Of a stretch of DNA of 56,649 nt, positions 45,694 to 54,634 are shown piece by piece. This DNA comes from Legionella sp. (GTDB lineage Bacteria; Pseudomonadota; Gammaproteobacteria; Legionellales; Legionellaceae): contig DAIAOV010000007.1 in NCBI GenBank assembly GCA_027437055.1, positions 1 to 56,649 of the forward strand. The letters run 5' to 3'. Under the pieces are notes generated by a model. The model worked only from the letters and a program-made list of their open reading frames with translations, ran no database searches and was not told the DNA's origin. Within the stretch, counting starts at the first letter, position 1, and the number at the start of each line of letters is the position of its first letter. The position numbers and the translations under genes are program-made.

Positions 45694-47014
45694 TATTGCC
45701 TTAAGTGCTGGGTGGATTGATCGTTTAAGCCAATTCACTAAATTAATTGTAGGGTTTAGTGGGGGACTAGACTCTACGGTTTTGTTGCATATTCTTTCTT
45801 CCCATCCTCTGTTGCACCATCGATTAACCGCCGTACATATTCATCATGGGATTAGTCCAAATGCTGATTATTGGCAACGACATTGCGAACAATTTTGTCG
45901 TGATCTTACTATTCCATTCCTTTCACGTGCAGTGCATTTCGATCGCTCCGCTAATCTAGAAGAAGGAGCCAGAGTTGCTCGTTATGCGGTTTTTTCCTCT
46001 TTATTAAGTGCGGATGATTGTTTGTTCTTAGGCCATCATATGGATGATCAAGCCGAAACGGTACTTTTGCAACTGTTTAGGGGCGCAGGCATTGATGGCT
46101 TAGCCGCAATGACGGAGTGGGGCGTACTTGGGCTAGGCAGTATGGCCAGACCCTTATTATCTTATACTCGTATACAACTTGAAGATTATGCAAAAAATCA
46201 TGAGTTACAATGGATAGATGATGAAAGCAACCAGGAGATTAAATATTCGCGGAATTATTTGCGCCATGAAATAATGCCTTTGTTGACAAAAAAATGGCCT
46301 GGAGTCGTAGGAAATATAGCGCGCACGGCGGTTCATTGCCAACAGGCTAAGGTTAATTTAGATGCCTTAGCTCATTACGATAGCCAAGAAAATACGCTTA
46401 ATCACTACTCTTTATGTCTTGCACCGCTAAAAGAATTAAGTCTTGATCGAATTGCCAATGTATTAAGGACATGGTTGAAAAACAATCAGGTACAAATGCC
46501 TTCAACACTGACTTTTCAACGTTTAATCGATGAGGTGCTCTTTGCTAGCTCCGATGCGAATCCTGAAGTGAGTTGGGATAATATTATAGTGCGTCGTTAT
46601 CAACAATTTCTTTATATTAATCAAAAGGAGTCTACTAATCTTACTGCAAATACTGGGCCTTCGGTAAAAAGGTTTCATAAGCCTATTACATGGCTACATT
46701 TCCCTCTTCCACTAATTTTGCAAGAGTTAAATATTTGCTTAATCGCAAAGCAAGCGGAGCAGGGCTTAGTTATTCCGCAACAAGCAAAAATTACTGTCCA
46801 ATTCCGGCAAGGGGGGGAGCAGATTCGCTTACATGGTCAGACCAAACAACTAAAAAAATTATTCCAAGAATGGTCAGTTCCACCATGGGAAAGGGATACC
46901 ATTCCTTTAATTTATATCAATGATCAGCTTGCAGCTGTAGTTGGTTATGCAGTGAGTGATTTATTTTATTCTAAAGATGCCCCACAAGCCTGGGTATTGT
47001 TAACTAATAGTTAA
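45686..47014 (+). CDS. tilS: tRNA(Ile)-lysidine synthase
   Basis: A 442-residue N-type ATP pyrophosphatase that attaches lysine to C34 of tRNA-Ile(CAU) so that it reads AUA. The PP-loop is F24-S-G-G-L-D-S-T31, followed by [14 protein letters not shown] and [20 protein letters not shown]. The C-terminal domain includes [14 protein letters not shown] and [16 protein letters not shown], the TilS C-terminal motif. The start codon is GTG within the last codons of accA (GTGACTAA), so expression depends on read-through coupling. Confidence 0.96.
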   Translation: MTNIALSAGWIDRLSQFTKLIVGFSGGLDSTVLLHILSSHPLLHHRLTAVHIHHGISPNADYWQRHCEQFCRDLTIPFLSRAVHFDRSANLEEGARVARYAVFSSLLSADDCLFLGHHMDDQAETVLLQLFRGAGIDGLAAMTEWGVLGLGSMARPLLSYTRIQLEDYAKNHELQWIDDESNQEIKYSRNYLRHEIMPLLTKKWPGVVGNIARTAVHCQQAKVNLDALAHYDSQENTLNHYSLCLAPLKELSLDRIANVLRTWLKNNQVQMPSTLTFQRLIDEVLFASSDANPEVSWDNIIVRRYQQFLYINQKESTNLTANTGPSVKRFHKPITWLHFPLPLILQELNICLIAKQAEQGLVIPQQAKITVQFRQGGEQIRLHGQTKQLKKLFQEWSVPPWERDTIPLIYINDQLAAVVGYAVSDLFYSKDAPQAWVLLTNS

Positions 47015-47081
47015 TGATTTTTAACTATTACCCTTATTTATTAATCAATGGTTGATTATTATAATTAGTATATCTCAATAT

Positions 47082-47119
47082 GTAGCCCCTTGAGATGAGG
47101 TCATTACGTGAACAGTTAC
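47082..47119. repeat. Partial dispersed repeat, copy H (right end only)
   Basis: GTAGCCCCTTGAGATGAGGT then CATTACGTGAACAGTTAC fits the right terminal block of the family (CTTAAGTTGATGCCATT and ACGTGAACGGTTAC). No left partner was found downstream of tilS. Confidence 0.5.
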
Positions 47120-47154
47120 GAGATGACTGGATTGGTTTAACATGAGGAGTTATC

Positions 47155-48354
47155 ATGTCATTTTTTAGAATAGTTTGGTTGTTAAGCTATATTTCTATAG
47201 CTTCATTTTCTGCTGCAATTATTACACCTGCTTTACCTGAAATTCAGCAGCAGTATTTTCTTCTTCAAGGCCAAATTGAGTGGATGGTCTCCGCTTTTTT
47301 AATCGGTTATGTGATAGGCCAGCTGATCTATGGGCCTTTGGCAAATCGATTTGGCCGAATCACTGCACTGCGTATGGGTTTGGTCATTAATCTGGTTGGT
47401 ATTGTTATTTGTTATTTTGGGCTAATGACTCATGCTTATTGGGTATTAATTGCAGGCAGGTTTGTTACTGCACTAGGTGCTGCAAGTGGTTTGGCATGTA
47501 CTTTTATGTTAATTAATGAATGGTTACCGGCCGAGCAGCGAAAAACGGCTATGGCTTATACTATCTTGTCTTTTACTTTAGGCATTGGTCTAGCAGTACT
47601 TTTAGGTGGTTTGATTAGTCAATACAATCATTGGTATCACTGTTTTCTGCTTTTGTTCGTGCATGGTTTACTCATGCTTTATGGAACAAAAGTATTTAGT
47701 GAAACGTTAACTACACCACAGAGCATTAACTTTAACTCTATTGTTAAAGGATATCTGGCGGTTTTGTCTTCAGACACGGTGCTGATCTATTCTTTAGTAG
47801 TTGGTTTTTGTTCTGCTATAGGATATTGTTTTTCAGCTGCAGGGCCACAAATCGCCTTTGATTTGTTTCAATTATCGCCTGCTGAATATGGATATTGGAA
47901 TATAATCAATATGGTAGGAATGCTTTCAGGTGGACTATTAGCTAAGGTTGCATTACAAAAATACAGTGCAAGTAACGTGGTTTATTTAGGACTGGCTGGC
48001 ACTGGATTAAGTGTGAGTAGTTTAATTTTGATGTTCTATTCTGGAAACCCATTAGTATTGTGGTTTTTTATGAGTACTTTATTCTTGTACTTATTTAGTG
48101 GATTTTTATTTGCCGGTGGTTCTTATATTGCATCTAATGCGGTGAGCGATAAAGCCAGTGGTGCTGCAATGATGAGTTTTATTAATATGACGACAGCAAC
48201 GTTAGCAGTGGTGTTAATGGGGTATGTAAGCACTAAACCACTATTAGCGTTTATTACTATACTAGCTGGTTTATGGTTTTTGGTATTAGCCATATTATCA
48301 CTGAGGAACGGATGGTATTTTGTTCAGAATAAACAAGAACCTTCTGGGAGTTAA
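47155..48354 (+). CDS. Major facilitator superfamily transporter (Bcr/CflA-like drug:H+ antiporter)
   Basis: A 399-residue polytopic inner-membrane protein with 12 predicted spans. ITPALPEIQQQY in the first periplasmic loop and GPLANRFGRITALRMG (motif A between TM2 and TM3) are typical of Bcr/CflA 12-span antiporters, as is GRFVTALGAASGLACTFMLI. Substrate unknown; efflux of drugs or metabolites is the family role. It has a good GAGGAG ribosome-binding site, and follows a partial repeat. Confidence 0.83.
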   Translation: MSFFRIVWLLSYISIASFSAAIITPALPEIQQQYFLLQGQIEWMVSAFLIGYVIGQLIYGPLANRFGRITALRMGLVINLVGIVICYFGLMTHAYWVLIAGRFVTALGAASGLACTFMLINEWLPAEQRKTAMAYTILSFTLGIGLAVLLGGLISQYNHWYHCFLLLFVHGLLMLYGTKVFSETLTTPQSINFNSIVKGYLAVLSSDTVLIYSLVVGFCSAIGYCFSAAGPQIAFDLFQLSPAEYGYWNIINMVGMLSGGLLAKVALQKYSASNVVYLGLAGTGLSVSSLILMFYSGNPLVLWFFMSTLFLYLFSGFLFAGGSYIASNAVSDKASGAAMMSFINMTTATLAVVLMGYVSTKPLLAFITILAGLWFLVLAILSLRNGWYFVQNKQEPSGS

Positions 48355-48440
48355 ACAAGCTAAGAAATTTTTTCGACTCCTGATTAAAATAGTTTTGCTA
48401 CAATTAAAACAGGGATGTTTTATTGACAAAGGAATGAATA

Positions 48441-48899
48441 ATGAAAAGAACAAAATTTTATATCCAGACTATTTTAGCTTGGTTTTTTTTCCTCCCAATA
48501 TTGGTTTTTGCTACTGATACCACCTATTTTGTTGTAGGCAATCAAGGTTATGATTTAGTCAGTTATTTTACCGATAACAGAGCAGTAAAAGGTAATGGTG
48601 ATCATTTTGTGACAAGAAGCGGTATTAATTATTTATTTGTTAGTGATGAACATAAAAAGATGTTTCAAGCGAATCCAGAAAAATATTTATCTCAGTTTGG
48701 TGGTTGGTGTGCTTTTGGTGTCGCAGTGAACAGAAAAGTCCCGGGTGATCCTTTAGTATGGAAAATAGTGGATGGCAAACTTTATTTGAATCTCAATGAA
48801 AAAGTAGCCAAAATCTGGGCTAAAAACATGCCAGTTTATATTAAAAAAGCGGAAGCTAATTGGCCAAAAATCAAAGATAAAGATCCTTCTCAGTTTTAG
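48441..48899 (+). CDS. Secreted YHS-domain protein
   Basis: A 152-residue protein with a signal peptide (hydrophobic residues ~8-24, cleavage near FA-TD) and a YHS-type domain over residues 30-95: GYDLVSYFTDNRAVKGNGDH, then YLFVSDEHKKMFQANPEKYL and FGGWCAFGVA. YHS domains are linked to metal binding in other proteins; stand-alone secreted versions have no settled function. It starts 86 bases after the transporter and has AGGA upstream. Confidence 0.85.
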   Translation: MKRTKFYIQTILAWFFFLPILVFATDTTYFVVGNQGYDLVSYFTDNRAVKGNGDHFVTRSGINYLFVSDEHKKMFQANPEKYLSQFGGWCAFGVAVNRKVPGDPLVWKIVDGKLYLNLNEKVAKIWAKNMPVYIKKAEANWPKIKDKDPSQF

Positions 48900-48960
48900 G
48901 AGTTTTAATTTTTTTCTGCCCGACCTATATTTAATAGTACATACATCAAAAGGAACTGAT

Positions 48961-49521
48961 ATGGAAAATAGAAATAATGTTATGACTCATCCCGATACTA
49001 AAAACATACAACGTCAATGGGGATGGATTTTGGGCTTAGGGATTCTTCTTTTGATCCTAGGTATCATTGGTTTAGGAATGGACATCTTGTTAACCATAAT
49101 TAGCATGTACTTTTTCGCTGCGTTACTCATGATTTCAGGATTATCACACTTTGCTGATGCTTTTAAATATAAAAAATGGAAAGGGGCGATTTGGCAAATT
49201 TTCATTGCAATATTCTACCTTATTGCCGCAGGTATCGTCTTATATGATCCTTTATTAGCATCAACTATCATTACTGCTTTACTGGCTTGGATGCTTATCA
49301 TTATTGGTTTGACCCGTATAAGCATGTCCTTATCTTTACGAGACACACAGGGGTGGGGCTGGATCTTATTCGCAGGAATAAGCTCTTTAATACTTGGTAT
49401 CCTTATTCTATTGCACTGGCCAATGAGTGGATTATGGGTGATCGGATTGTTTATTGCGATTGATATGATCATCAGCGGTTGGACTTATATTTTCATAGCA
49501 ATGTCGCTACGCAGAGCTTGA
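48961..49521 (+). CDS. HdeD-family (DUF308) membrane protein
   Basis: A 186-residue membrane protein with six regularly spaced hydrophobic helices, and the repeated GxxxLxLGIxxL-like pattern (LGLGILLLILGIIGLGMDIL; ISSLILGILILLHWPMSGLW) that defines HdeD/DUF308 proteins. In E. coli HdeD is linked to acid resistance. It has a strong ribosome-binding site (AAAGGAAC, 6 bases from ATG). It may be co-transcribed with the YHS gene 61 bases upstream. Confidence 0.85.
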   Translation: MENRNNVMTHPDTKNIQRQWGWILGLGILLLILGIIGLGMDILLTIISMYFFAALLMISGLSHFADAFKYKKWKGAIWQIFIAIFYLIAAGIVLYDPLLASTIITALLAWMLIIIGLTRISMSLSLRDTQGWGWILFAGISSLILGILILLHWPMSGLWVIGLFIAIDMIISGWTYIFIAMSLRRA

Positions 49522-49556
49522 TTGCCAGGATTTCCAATGCAGGGATGACATGAAGT

Positions 49557-49655
49557 CTGAACGGTCAATGACGTCAACTAAAGGAGTAGGTCGGGCCCTT
49601 TGGCCTGACCTATGTTATAAAAGCTTAAGGTGATGCTATTACGTAAGCGCTTACT
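49557..49655. repeat. Dispersed palindromic repeat, copy F, enclosing a GTAGGTCGGGCC hairpin
   Basis: The left end TCTGAACGGTCAATGACGTC (49557-49576) with AACTAAAG; the right end GCTTAAGGTGATGCTATTAC then GTAAGCGCTTAC (49623-49654). Inside, TAGGTCGGGCC (49587-49597) pairs with GGCCTGACCTA (49602-49612). This copy shows the two repeat classes combined, a hairpin between inverted ends. Confidence 0.75.
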
Positions 49656-50376
49656 ATATTTTACCTACTGGCAGTATATAAAAAGGGATTTCCGCGCTAG
49701 GAAGTGTGAGTATTGCTCTAAAAGATGACACATCCAAAGCTCCTATGGTCACCGTTCCAAGCCCTAGAGAGGCTGCTTGTAAGCACACATTTTGTGCTGC
49801 ATGTCCAATTTCTATGTGCACATATTGTTTGCCACGATTGCCATATTTCTTGGTAGATCTGGTATATATACCAGTCATTACTATATCGATTGGCGCAAGT
49901 TTTATCGAATTTTGCTGGAGAGCTGCGGCTGTTAAATCAGTTCGCTTATCACCTTCAACCAAGAGTTTTAGTGCATTTTCTGCTGGCAAATAATGATATA
50001 CACCTGCCGGTAAATCACGAACATTGCCGCTAACTAAGTAAATCTCTAAGGGGTACAATGCACCTGCTGAAGGTGCCGTACGAAATCCCTCTGGCGAAGT
50101 GATACCTTGTGCAGCCCAGAGTAATTGCGATACTTGCTGTAAAGTCATGGCCTCATCTTTGTATTGTCTTACTGAACGACGTTGTTGTAGTGCTTTTTCA
50201 ATTGAGGTTGTACTGTCATAAACTGGATCAGGCAATTTTATTTTAACTTCGGTCTTTACTCGTGATGAAGGAGCTGGTTTATTTATCTCTTGTATCACTA
50301 GAACTAAAATCATCACTCCCACAATGATAAAGAACAATACCCATAACTTTTTCGTTGAATTATTAGTCGCTCGCAT
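49654..50376 (-). CDS. SagB/ThcOx-type nitroreductase with N-terminal membrane anchor
   Basis: A 240-residue protein: one membrane segment at residues 12-27, then an FMN-dependent nitroreductase domain. SIEKALQQRRSVRQYKDEAM, LLWAAQGI and RTAPSAGALYPLEIYLV match the SagB-type dehydrogenase family, which includes azoline oxidases and many stand-alone oxidoreductases. No leader peptide or cyclodehydratase gene is nearby, so peptide-natural-product maturation is unlikely. It faces the periplasm or cytoplasm depending on anchor orientation. Ribosome-binding site AGGGA is present. Confidence 0.82.
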   Translation of the reverse strand: MRATNNSTKKLWVLFFIIVGVMILVLVIQEINKPAPSSRVKTEVKIKLPDPVYDSTTSIEKALQQRRSVRQYKDEAMTLQQVSQLLWAAQGITSPEGFRTAPSAGALYPLEIYLVSGNVRDLPAGVYHYLPAENALKLLVEGDKRTDLTAAALQQNSIKLAPIDIVMTGIYTRSTKKYGNRGKQYVHIEIGHAAQNVCLQAASLGLGTVTIGALDVSSFRAILTLPSAEIPFYILPVGKI

Positions 50377-50551
50377 ATCTATTTCCCTTAGTTTGCATTT
50401 TAAGTTATCAACAAACTGTAAAACGGCATCTATGAACTCCCGAAGTACTCTATTACCTGGGTGAAGCCGCGATGACAGGTTTTAACTTATCCCTAAAAGC
50501 TCAGTGGTGCAAAATTATAAGGGGGGAGTAAATGATTTTAAATGGGAGTCA

Positions 50552-50968
50552 TTAGGGCTGTAAATTTGTGTCCTGACTGTTTTGCTTTTCATTACGAATA
50601 TGAATCATTTGGCTCATAAAAAAAGTTTCATCTGTATCCTCAAAGCCTGACTCACCCAACTGATTCATGAACGTGAGGTATAAATGATCCTCTGGTATCG
50701 ATTTTTCTTGTAAAGAGATAATTTCAGCCTTGATAAAATCTCGGATTTTTTGCGATAAGTTTTCTTGTTTTAGTTTGTTGTGTAAATGGTCAATAAGAGG
50801 CTTGATGGTTAGATTGGGTTCTTCATTTATACCAAATAAAGAGAACAAAGAAGATGACGCTTTTAATGAAGTTGTAACCGTTGTGCTACTAAATGATTTT
50901 CCATTAGAAGATGCGATAATTTGTGTAGATTGGGTAGTATTAGTGGTTTTATCAATGCGTTTAAACAT
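50552..50968 (-). CDS. Small unknown soluble protein, possible effector
   Basis: A 138-residue protein of unknown family. Residues 1-45 are Ser/Thr-rich and look disordered (TTNTTQSTQIIASSNGKSF). Residues 50-105 are predicted helical (IKPLIDHLHNKLKQENLSQ), and the C-terminus is polar (EKQNSQDTNLQP). ATG at 50968 is chosen because AAGGAG lies just before it; the longer frame to 51175 has hydrophobic, repeat-like sequence and no such site. It is divergent from the phosphatase gene with a 239-base gap, so the two may share control. Effector status is speculative. Confidence 0.6.
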   Translation of the reverse strand: MFKRIDKTTNTTQSTQIIASSNGKSFSSTTVTTSLKASSSLFSLFGINEEPNLTIKPLIDHLHNKLKQENLSQKIRDFIKAEIISLQEKSIPEDHLYLTFMNQLGESGFEDTDETFFMSQMIHIRNEKQNSQDTNLQP

Positions 50969-51207
50969 CCTGTTCTCCTTTATAAAAAACAAACTGTTAG
51001 TGAGTTTTATTTGGTAAATATAATATCTCACTTCTACCATAAAGTAGAGTAGTGGGAAAACCACATAACTTTTAAACTCTAATAATAAGGGTATACTAAG
51101 CCATAATAGGCGAGGACTACATGGCTTTGTTGCCTTGAACAAATTGAAAATTATTGTATTGCCTGAGAAAATCAATTCATAAAATATAAAATCACATGGA
51201 GGGTGCC

Positions 51208-52920
51208 ATGCCTAAAAATAAAAAAAAACTTCCTGAAACCGAATTTGCTCTCTTTAGCGCCGCGTTATCTTTATTGGATCATCTCAATAATCAAGAATCA
51301 GATCGTCTTTCAGCGCAAGAGAAGTTAGTACAATTGTGTTGTGCAGGCAAAATGGAAGGCAATGAGAAGGATGAAGCTCAAAATAAGGTTAATCAATTTA
51401 TTGAAAAATTTTGTCGAAAAAGTTTTAAACGTTATGGTGAAGAAGGTTTTGACTTACGTGTTATATCCCAATCATTAAATGGTGAGATGGAGCAAAGAAA
51501 CTATTTGTTACATAGTCATAAATTTACTTACACCAATCAGCGTCAGTTAATCAATATTGTTACCAAAGTGATTAATCATTTTCAATTAGAAGAACTTGCC
51601 ACGCTCTTTAGGAAAAAATATTTTTCTGAGGTGGATTGCATCACAGTGGTGCAATATCTTGATCCAGAGTATAAAAAAAACGAACCGCATACCCCTGAAA
51701 CACGATATCCCTCCTTATTAACAATAATGCGCCATATAAAGAATGATCCTACCGTTCTTCAACCAAGCCAAGAACTATTTAAAACTAAATTGGGATTTCG
51801 TTTAGTGCCAAAAAACAAAATGAATCCAAGATTGCCTCTGGAGCTTTCTGAAATAAATGAAGAAACGCCAGCGGAACTTAAGTATCACATTGGAGAAAAA
51901 GAACGATTAGTTACCGGAGGTCAAATTATTGCAACAGAAGCAGTACTGCACAAAAATGGAAATAAACATGCTAGTCTGGTCCCAGGGCCTTTATATTTAA
52001 GTTCATTTCCTGTGGTTAGCACTATCAGTAAAGACGCTTATAAGACAGAAACGGTTGACGACTTAATTTCTAAAGGTGTTTGTTCCGTTCTTACTATTGA
52101 GGCAAACAATGTTCCACAAAGAATTTATAATGAAGAAAAAAAGGCACTTCCTAGTGATTGGATCCATCGGGGTGTGACTGTTGGTCTTATTCAATGCCCT
52201 GATTTACATGCCATGAGAACATTTCATACATTATTAGCGGCTCAATATTTATTTAGTGAAGTATTAGGCTGCCTTCCTGTGAGCAGCGATTCTGAATATC
52301 GAGAGTTAATCAAGACCTTGATGGGAAAAAAATTTGACACATCAGATGTTGAGCTTTCAATAAATGAAAAATCAAAGATTAAAGTTGTATACGATAAAGT
52401 AGCTTCTATCTTTTCTCATAATAAAGAGAATGATGAAGCAAAGTATTGCCGTAGTTTTATCAGCCAATGTCAACCCAATAACCAAACTGATGATTCGACT
52501 ATATCATCATCTGAAAAGAATAAGGGGCGTGTACTCGTCCATTGCAAAGCAGGAATGAGTCGAAGTGCCACTGCTTTGCTTTCGATGTACGTTTTCTTTA
52601 TTGACATCATATTACGCTGGCATGCTAAGGACTTTATTCAAAGCGAACAGGATGAAACATTTTTGGGGGCAATCATTAAAGCCATTTATCATCCAAGTAA
52701 AGATCCTATTGAAGATGTAAACAATATTGTTCGTATCTTTTCTAAACACTACCGACATATCTCCCCACTTGATGAGCAGATTCTGGTATTAACGCAGCTC
52801 ATTGAATATAAGCGTCACATGCTTATGACCTCAGATCTTCATTATGATGGCACGATATTAAAAGAAGAGAACCAGGAAACAAGTATTTTTGTATCTAGTC
52901 TTAATGGAGCGACTGTCTAA
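51208..52920 (+). CDS. Large protein with tyrosine/dual-specificity phosphatase domain, Dot/Icm effector candidate
   Basis: A 570-residue soluble protein. Near the C-terminus is a cysteine-phosphatase signature, VLVHCKAGMSRSATALLSMY, with H445, nucleophile C446 and R452 (HCx5R followed by Ser), the pattern of eukaryotic dual-specificity phosphatases. An upstream segment around residues 265-350 (GPLYLSSFPVVS, then VCSVLTIEA and the GVTVGLIQCPD stretch) fits the DSP N-terminal fold, but a ~95-residue charged insertion separates it from the P-loop. The first ~250 residues are unassigned and helical. ATG at 51208 follows GGAGGGT; ATG at 51196 is an alternative. No signal peptide or membrane span. 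Effector status inferred. Confidence 0.78.
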   Translation: MPKNKKKLPETEFALFSAALSLLDHLNNQESDRLSAQEKLVQLCCAGKMEGNEKDEAQNKVNQFIEKFCRKSFKRYGEEGFDLRVISQSLNGEMEQRNYLLHSHKFTYTNQRQLINIVTKVINHFQLEELATLFRKKYFSEVDCITVVQYLDPEYKKNEPHTPETRYPSLLTIMRHIKNDPTVLQPSQELFKTKLGFRLVPKNKMNPRLPLELSEINEETPAELKYHIGEKERLVTGGQIIATEAVLHKNGNKHASLVPGPLYLSSFPVVSTISKDAYKTETVDDLISKGVCSVLTIEANNVPQRIYNEEKKALPSDWIHRGVTVGLIQCPDLHAMRTFHTLLAAQYLFSEVLGCLPVSSDSEYRELIKTLMGKKFDTSDVELSINEKSKIKVVYDKVASIFSHNKENDEAKYCRSFISQCQPNNQTDDSTISSSEKNKGRVLVHCKAGMSRSATALLSMYVFFIDIILRWHAKDFIQSEQDETFLGAIIKAIYHPSKDPIEDVNNIVRIFSKHYRHISPLDEQILVLTQLIEYKRHMLMTSDLHYDGTILKEENQETSIFVSSLNGATV

Positions 52921-52943
52921 CCATTCACGTAATGGTGCCAACA
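52918..52943. repeat. Partial dispersed repeat, copy G (left end only)
   Basis: TAACCATTCACGTAATGGTG followed by CCAAC, overlapping the stop codon of the phosphatase gene by its first bases. No clear inverted partner was found; a TAACTGTTCACG at 53030-53041 is in the same orientation. Confidence 0.5.
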
Positions 52944-52953
52944 GCTACAAATT

Positions 52954-53208
52954 TTAATAAAGTTTAATCCTATTTTGAAGCGTTAACCTATATTGAGTCG
53001 ATTTAAAGTTTTTCACCATAAGAGTTGGGTAACTGTTCACGGCTACCCATTCAAGATGCTTGTTTTGAGCGTTTAAAGATTCGCAATAGAGCTGACTATC
53101 AATCAGTTGGTCCACAAGCTGTTGGCCAGTGTTACTATTAATAAAATCATGTTGTTCGTCTGTTATAACTCGGACGGTGCAATTGTCCATATATAGCGAA
53201 CCTATCAT
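52954..53208 (-). CDS. Possible small unknown protein
   Basis: An 84-codon frame (or 78 from the inner ATG at 53190) encoding a hydrophilic protein of balanced composition (ITDEQHDFINSNTGQQLVDQ). No family is recognised and no signal or membrane segment is present. The ribosome-binding site is weak for both starts. It lies in an otherwise gene-free 719-base region (52921-53639) in which 53209-53639 shows nothing clear beyond AT-rich DNA. It may be a real short gene or chance. Confidence 0.3.
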   Translation of the reverse strand: MIGSLYMDNCTVRVITDEQHDFINSNTGQQLVDQLIDSQLYCESLNAQNKHLEWVAVNSYPTLMVKNFKSTQYRLTLQNRIKLY

Positions 53209-53639
53209 ACTCGAAAAGAGCTGGTGTAACGCTTTTTTTCTTAATCCAAAATAAGAAATATCTTACATTTTAATGGGTTACTTACTTCTACATTGATTCT
53301 AATGACGACTCTATAATGTAACTGTTTGGCGCAGCTTCAATCGAAAGGATGTCATACAAGAGCTAGGATGGCTCACTCTGTATTGTAGCTGTGCACAAGC
53401 ACGAAACTCTATCAGTAATATGATTCTGCACGTTTTACCTCTTTGTGAATAAGATATTGAAAAGTATCAGAATAAGGATTGGGTTGAAGCCCCAGTTATT
53501 ATATATTAAATGCCCTCTTTTATTTCTAGCAGATAATGAAGATAATAGTTCATACAACTTTTGGCTTAAATATTATGAGCCAATTAGAAGATGTATTTTG
53601 GCTACAGTATGGAGTCTATTATAATGAGTTTGACTTAGT

Positions 53640-53990
53640 ATGAAAGCAGCAGATATCTATAATGAACATTGTCCTTCACGACTCGTTCTCGATATTATTA
53701 GCAACAAATGGGTCATCTTGATTATTGAAAAATTGACCCAGAAAAATCATCGTTTTGGGGAATTGAAAAGGGCTATTGGTGGGATTTCGGCAAAGGTATT
53801 GAGTCATTTATTAAAATCTTTGGAATACAATAACTTAATCATCAGAACCGATCATTCAGATGTTATTTTAAATGTAGAATATGCATTATCTCCTCTAGGC
53901 AAAAGTTTAAGTCATATTTGTCATATTATTACAGTGTGGGCTGAACAACACGTTCATGAAATAGTTCTAATGAAAGAGGGTTGTGAGTAA
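53640..53990 (+). CDS. HxlR-family winged-helix transcriptional regulator
   Basis: A 116-residue regulator. The HxlR signature is clear: CPSRLVLDIISNKWVILII, then HRFGELKRAIGGISAKVLSHLLKSLE as the recognition region, and a C-terminal dimerisation helix. Such proteins often sense redox or small electrophiles and control adjacent genes. It is convergent with the SnoaL-like gene. Its only Cys near the N-terminus is Cys11, where several HxlR sensors also have one. Its stop codon lies inside the terminator stem. Confidence 0.87.
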   Translation: MKAADIYNEHCPSRLVLDIISNKWVILIIEKLTQKNHRFGELKRAIGGISAKVLSHLLKSLEYNNLIIRTDHSDVILNVEYALSPLGKSLSHICHIITVWAEQHVHEIVLMKEGCE

Positions 53991-53998
53991 CCCTCTTT
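53973..53998. terminator. Bidirectional terminator between convergent genes
   Basis: AAAGAGGGTT (53973-53982) pairs with AACCCTCTTT (53989-53998) around a 6-base loop. A and T runs flank it on both sides, so it can work for both genes. The TAA stop of the HxlR gene (53988-53990) falls at the base of the loop. Confidence 0.75.
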
Positions 53999-54007
53999 AT
54001 GATTCTC

Positions 54008-54457
54008 TTAAAACATCCCATTAGAGTTAGCTGAAACCTCTGGTATTGCTTGTGTTACATCCCAATGTTCTACGACTTTGCCATTATCTAGCCTGAATAT
54101 ATCTACTATCGCATCACCACGAGTACCAGGAGTTAAAATAGAATGAACATGGAATATAACATAATCCCCATTAGCTATTACTCGTTTAATCTTTACTTGT
54201 GACTCAGGGAAATGGGTTTGCAAAAACTCAATATAATGATGTAAACCATCAGAGCCATCTTTACCCTCAGGATCATGTTCAATATAAACATCGCCAATAT
54301 ATTCAGAGGCCAAATTAAAATCCTTTTTATTAACAATTGCTTCAAAAAATGCAGTAGCAATTTCAACATTTGTATGCGGTTTGTTATTTGCATATAAATT
54401 TGTGTTAACAATGAAAAGCATTGTTGTTAAAATGGCTGAAAATTTTTTAACCAACAT
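54008..54457 (-). CDS. Secreted SnoaL-like (NTF2-fold) protein
   Basis: A 149-residue protein with a signal peptide (FSAILTTMLFIVNTNLYA, residues 6-23) and one NTF2-like domain. NVEIATAFFEAIVNKKDF, YIEHDPEGKDGSDG and VDIFRLDNGKVVEHWDVTQ are the SnoaL polyketide-cyclase-like family pattern. Members range from cyclases to proteins of unknown role; a periplasmic one is unlikely to be a polyketide cyclase. A strong ribosome-binding site (TAAGGAGAG) precedes the ATG. Convergent with the HxlR gene. Confidence 0.83.
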   Translation of the reverse strand: MLVKKFSAILTTMLFIVNTNLYANNKPHTNVEIATAFFEAIVNKKDFNLASEYIGDVYIEHDPEGKDGSDGLHHYIEFLQTHFPESQVKIKRVIANGDYVIFHVHSILTPGTRGDAIVDIFRLDNGKVVEHWDVTQAIPEVSANSNGMF

Positions 54458-54634
54458 CGTTCTCTCCTTAAGTTATGAACGAGTTTGAGATTAAAGCAGA
54501 ATATTTAAGCTTGCAATTAGTTACCAAATTGTAACTATATTGATAATTTCAGCATTTGATTCTTGTTCTTTGTAAAGCCTTAATGGCCTCGTTGCATAAA
54601 TTGGTAAAGATGGATGTGTTAACAAAGATATTTT

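Noticed and set aside
49654-50376. SagB-type gene as part of an azole-peptide (RiPP) cluster
   Set aside because: No YcaO cyclodehydratase, leader peptide or transporter gene is near; stand-alone nitroreductase is simpler.
50969-51175. Upstream extension of the small minus-strand gene
   Set aside because: No ribosome-binding site at the far start, a composition unlike the rest, and AAGGAG just before the ATG at 50968.
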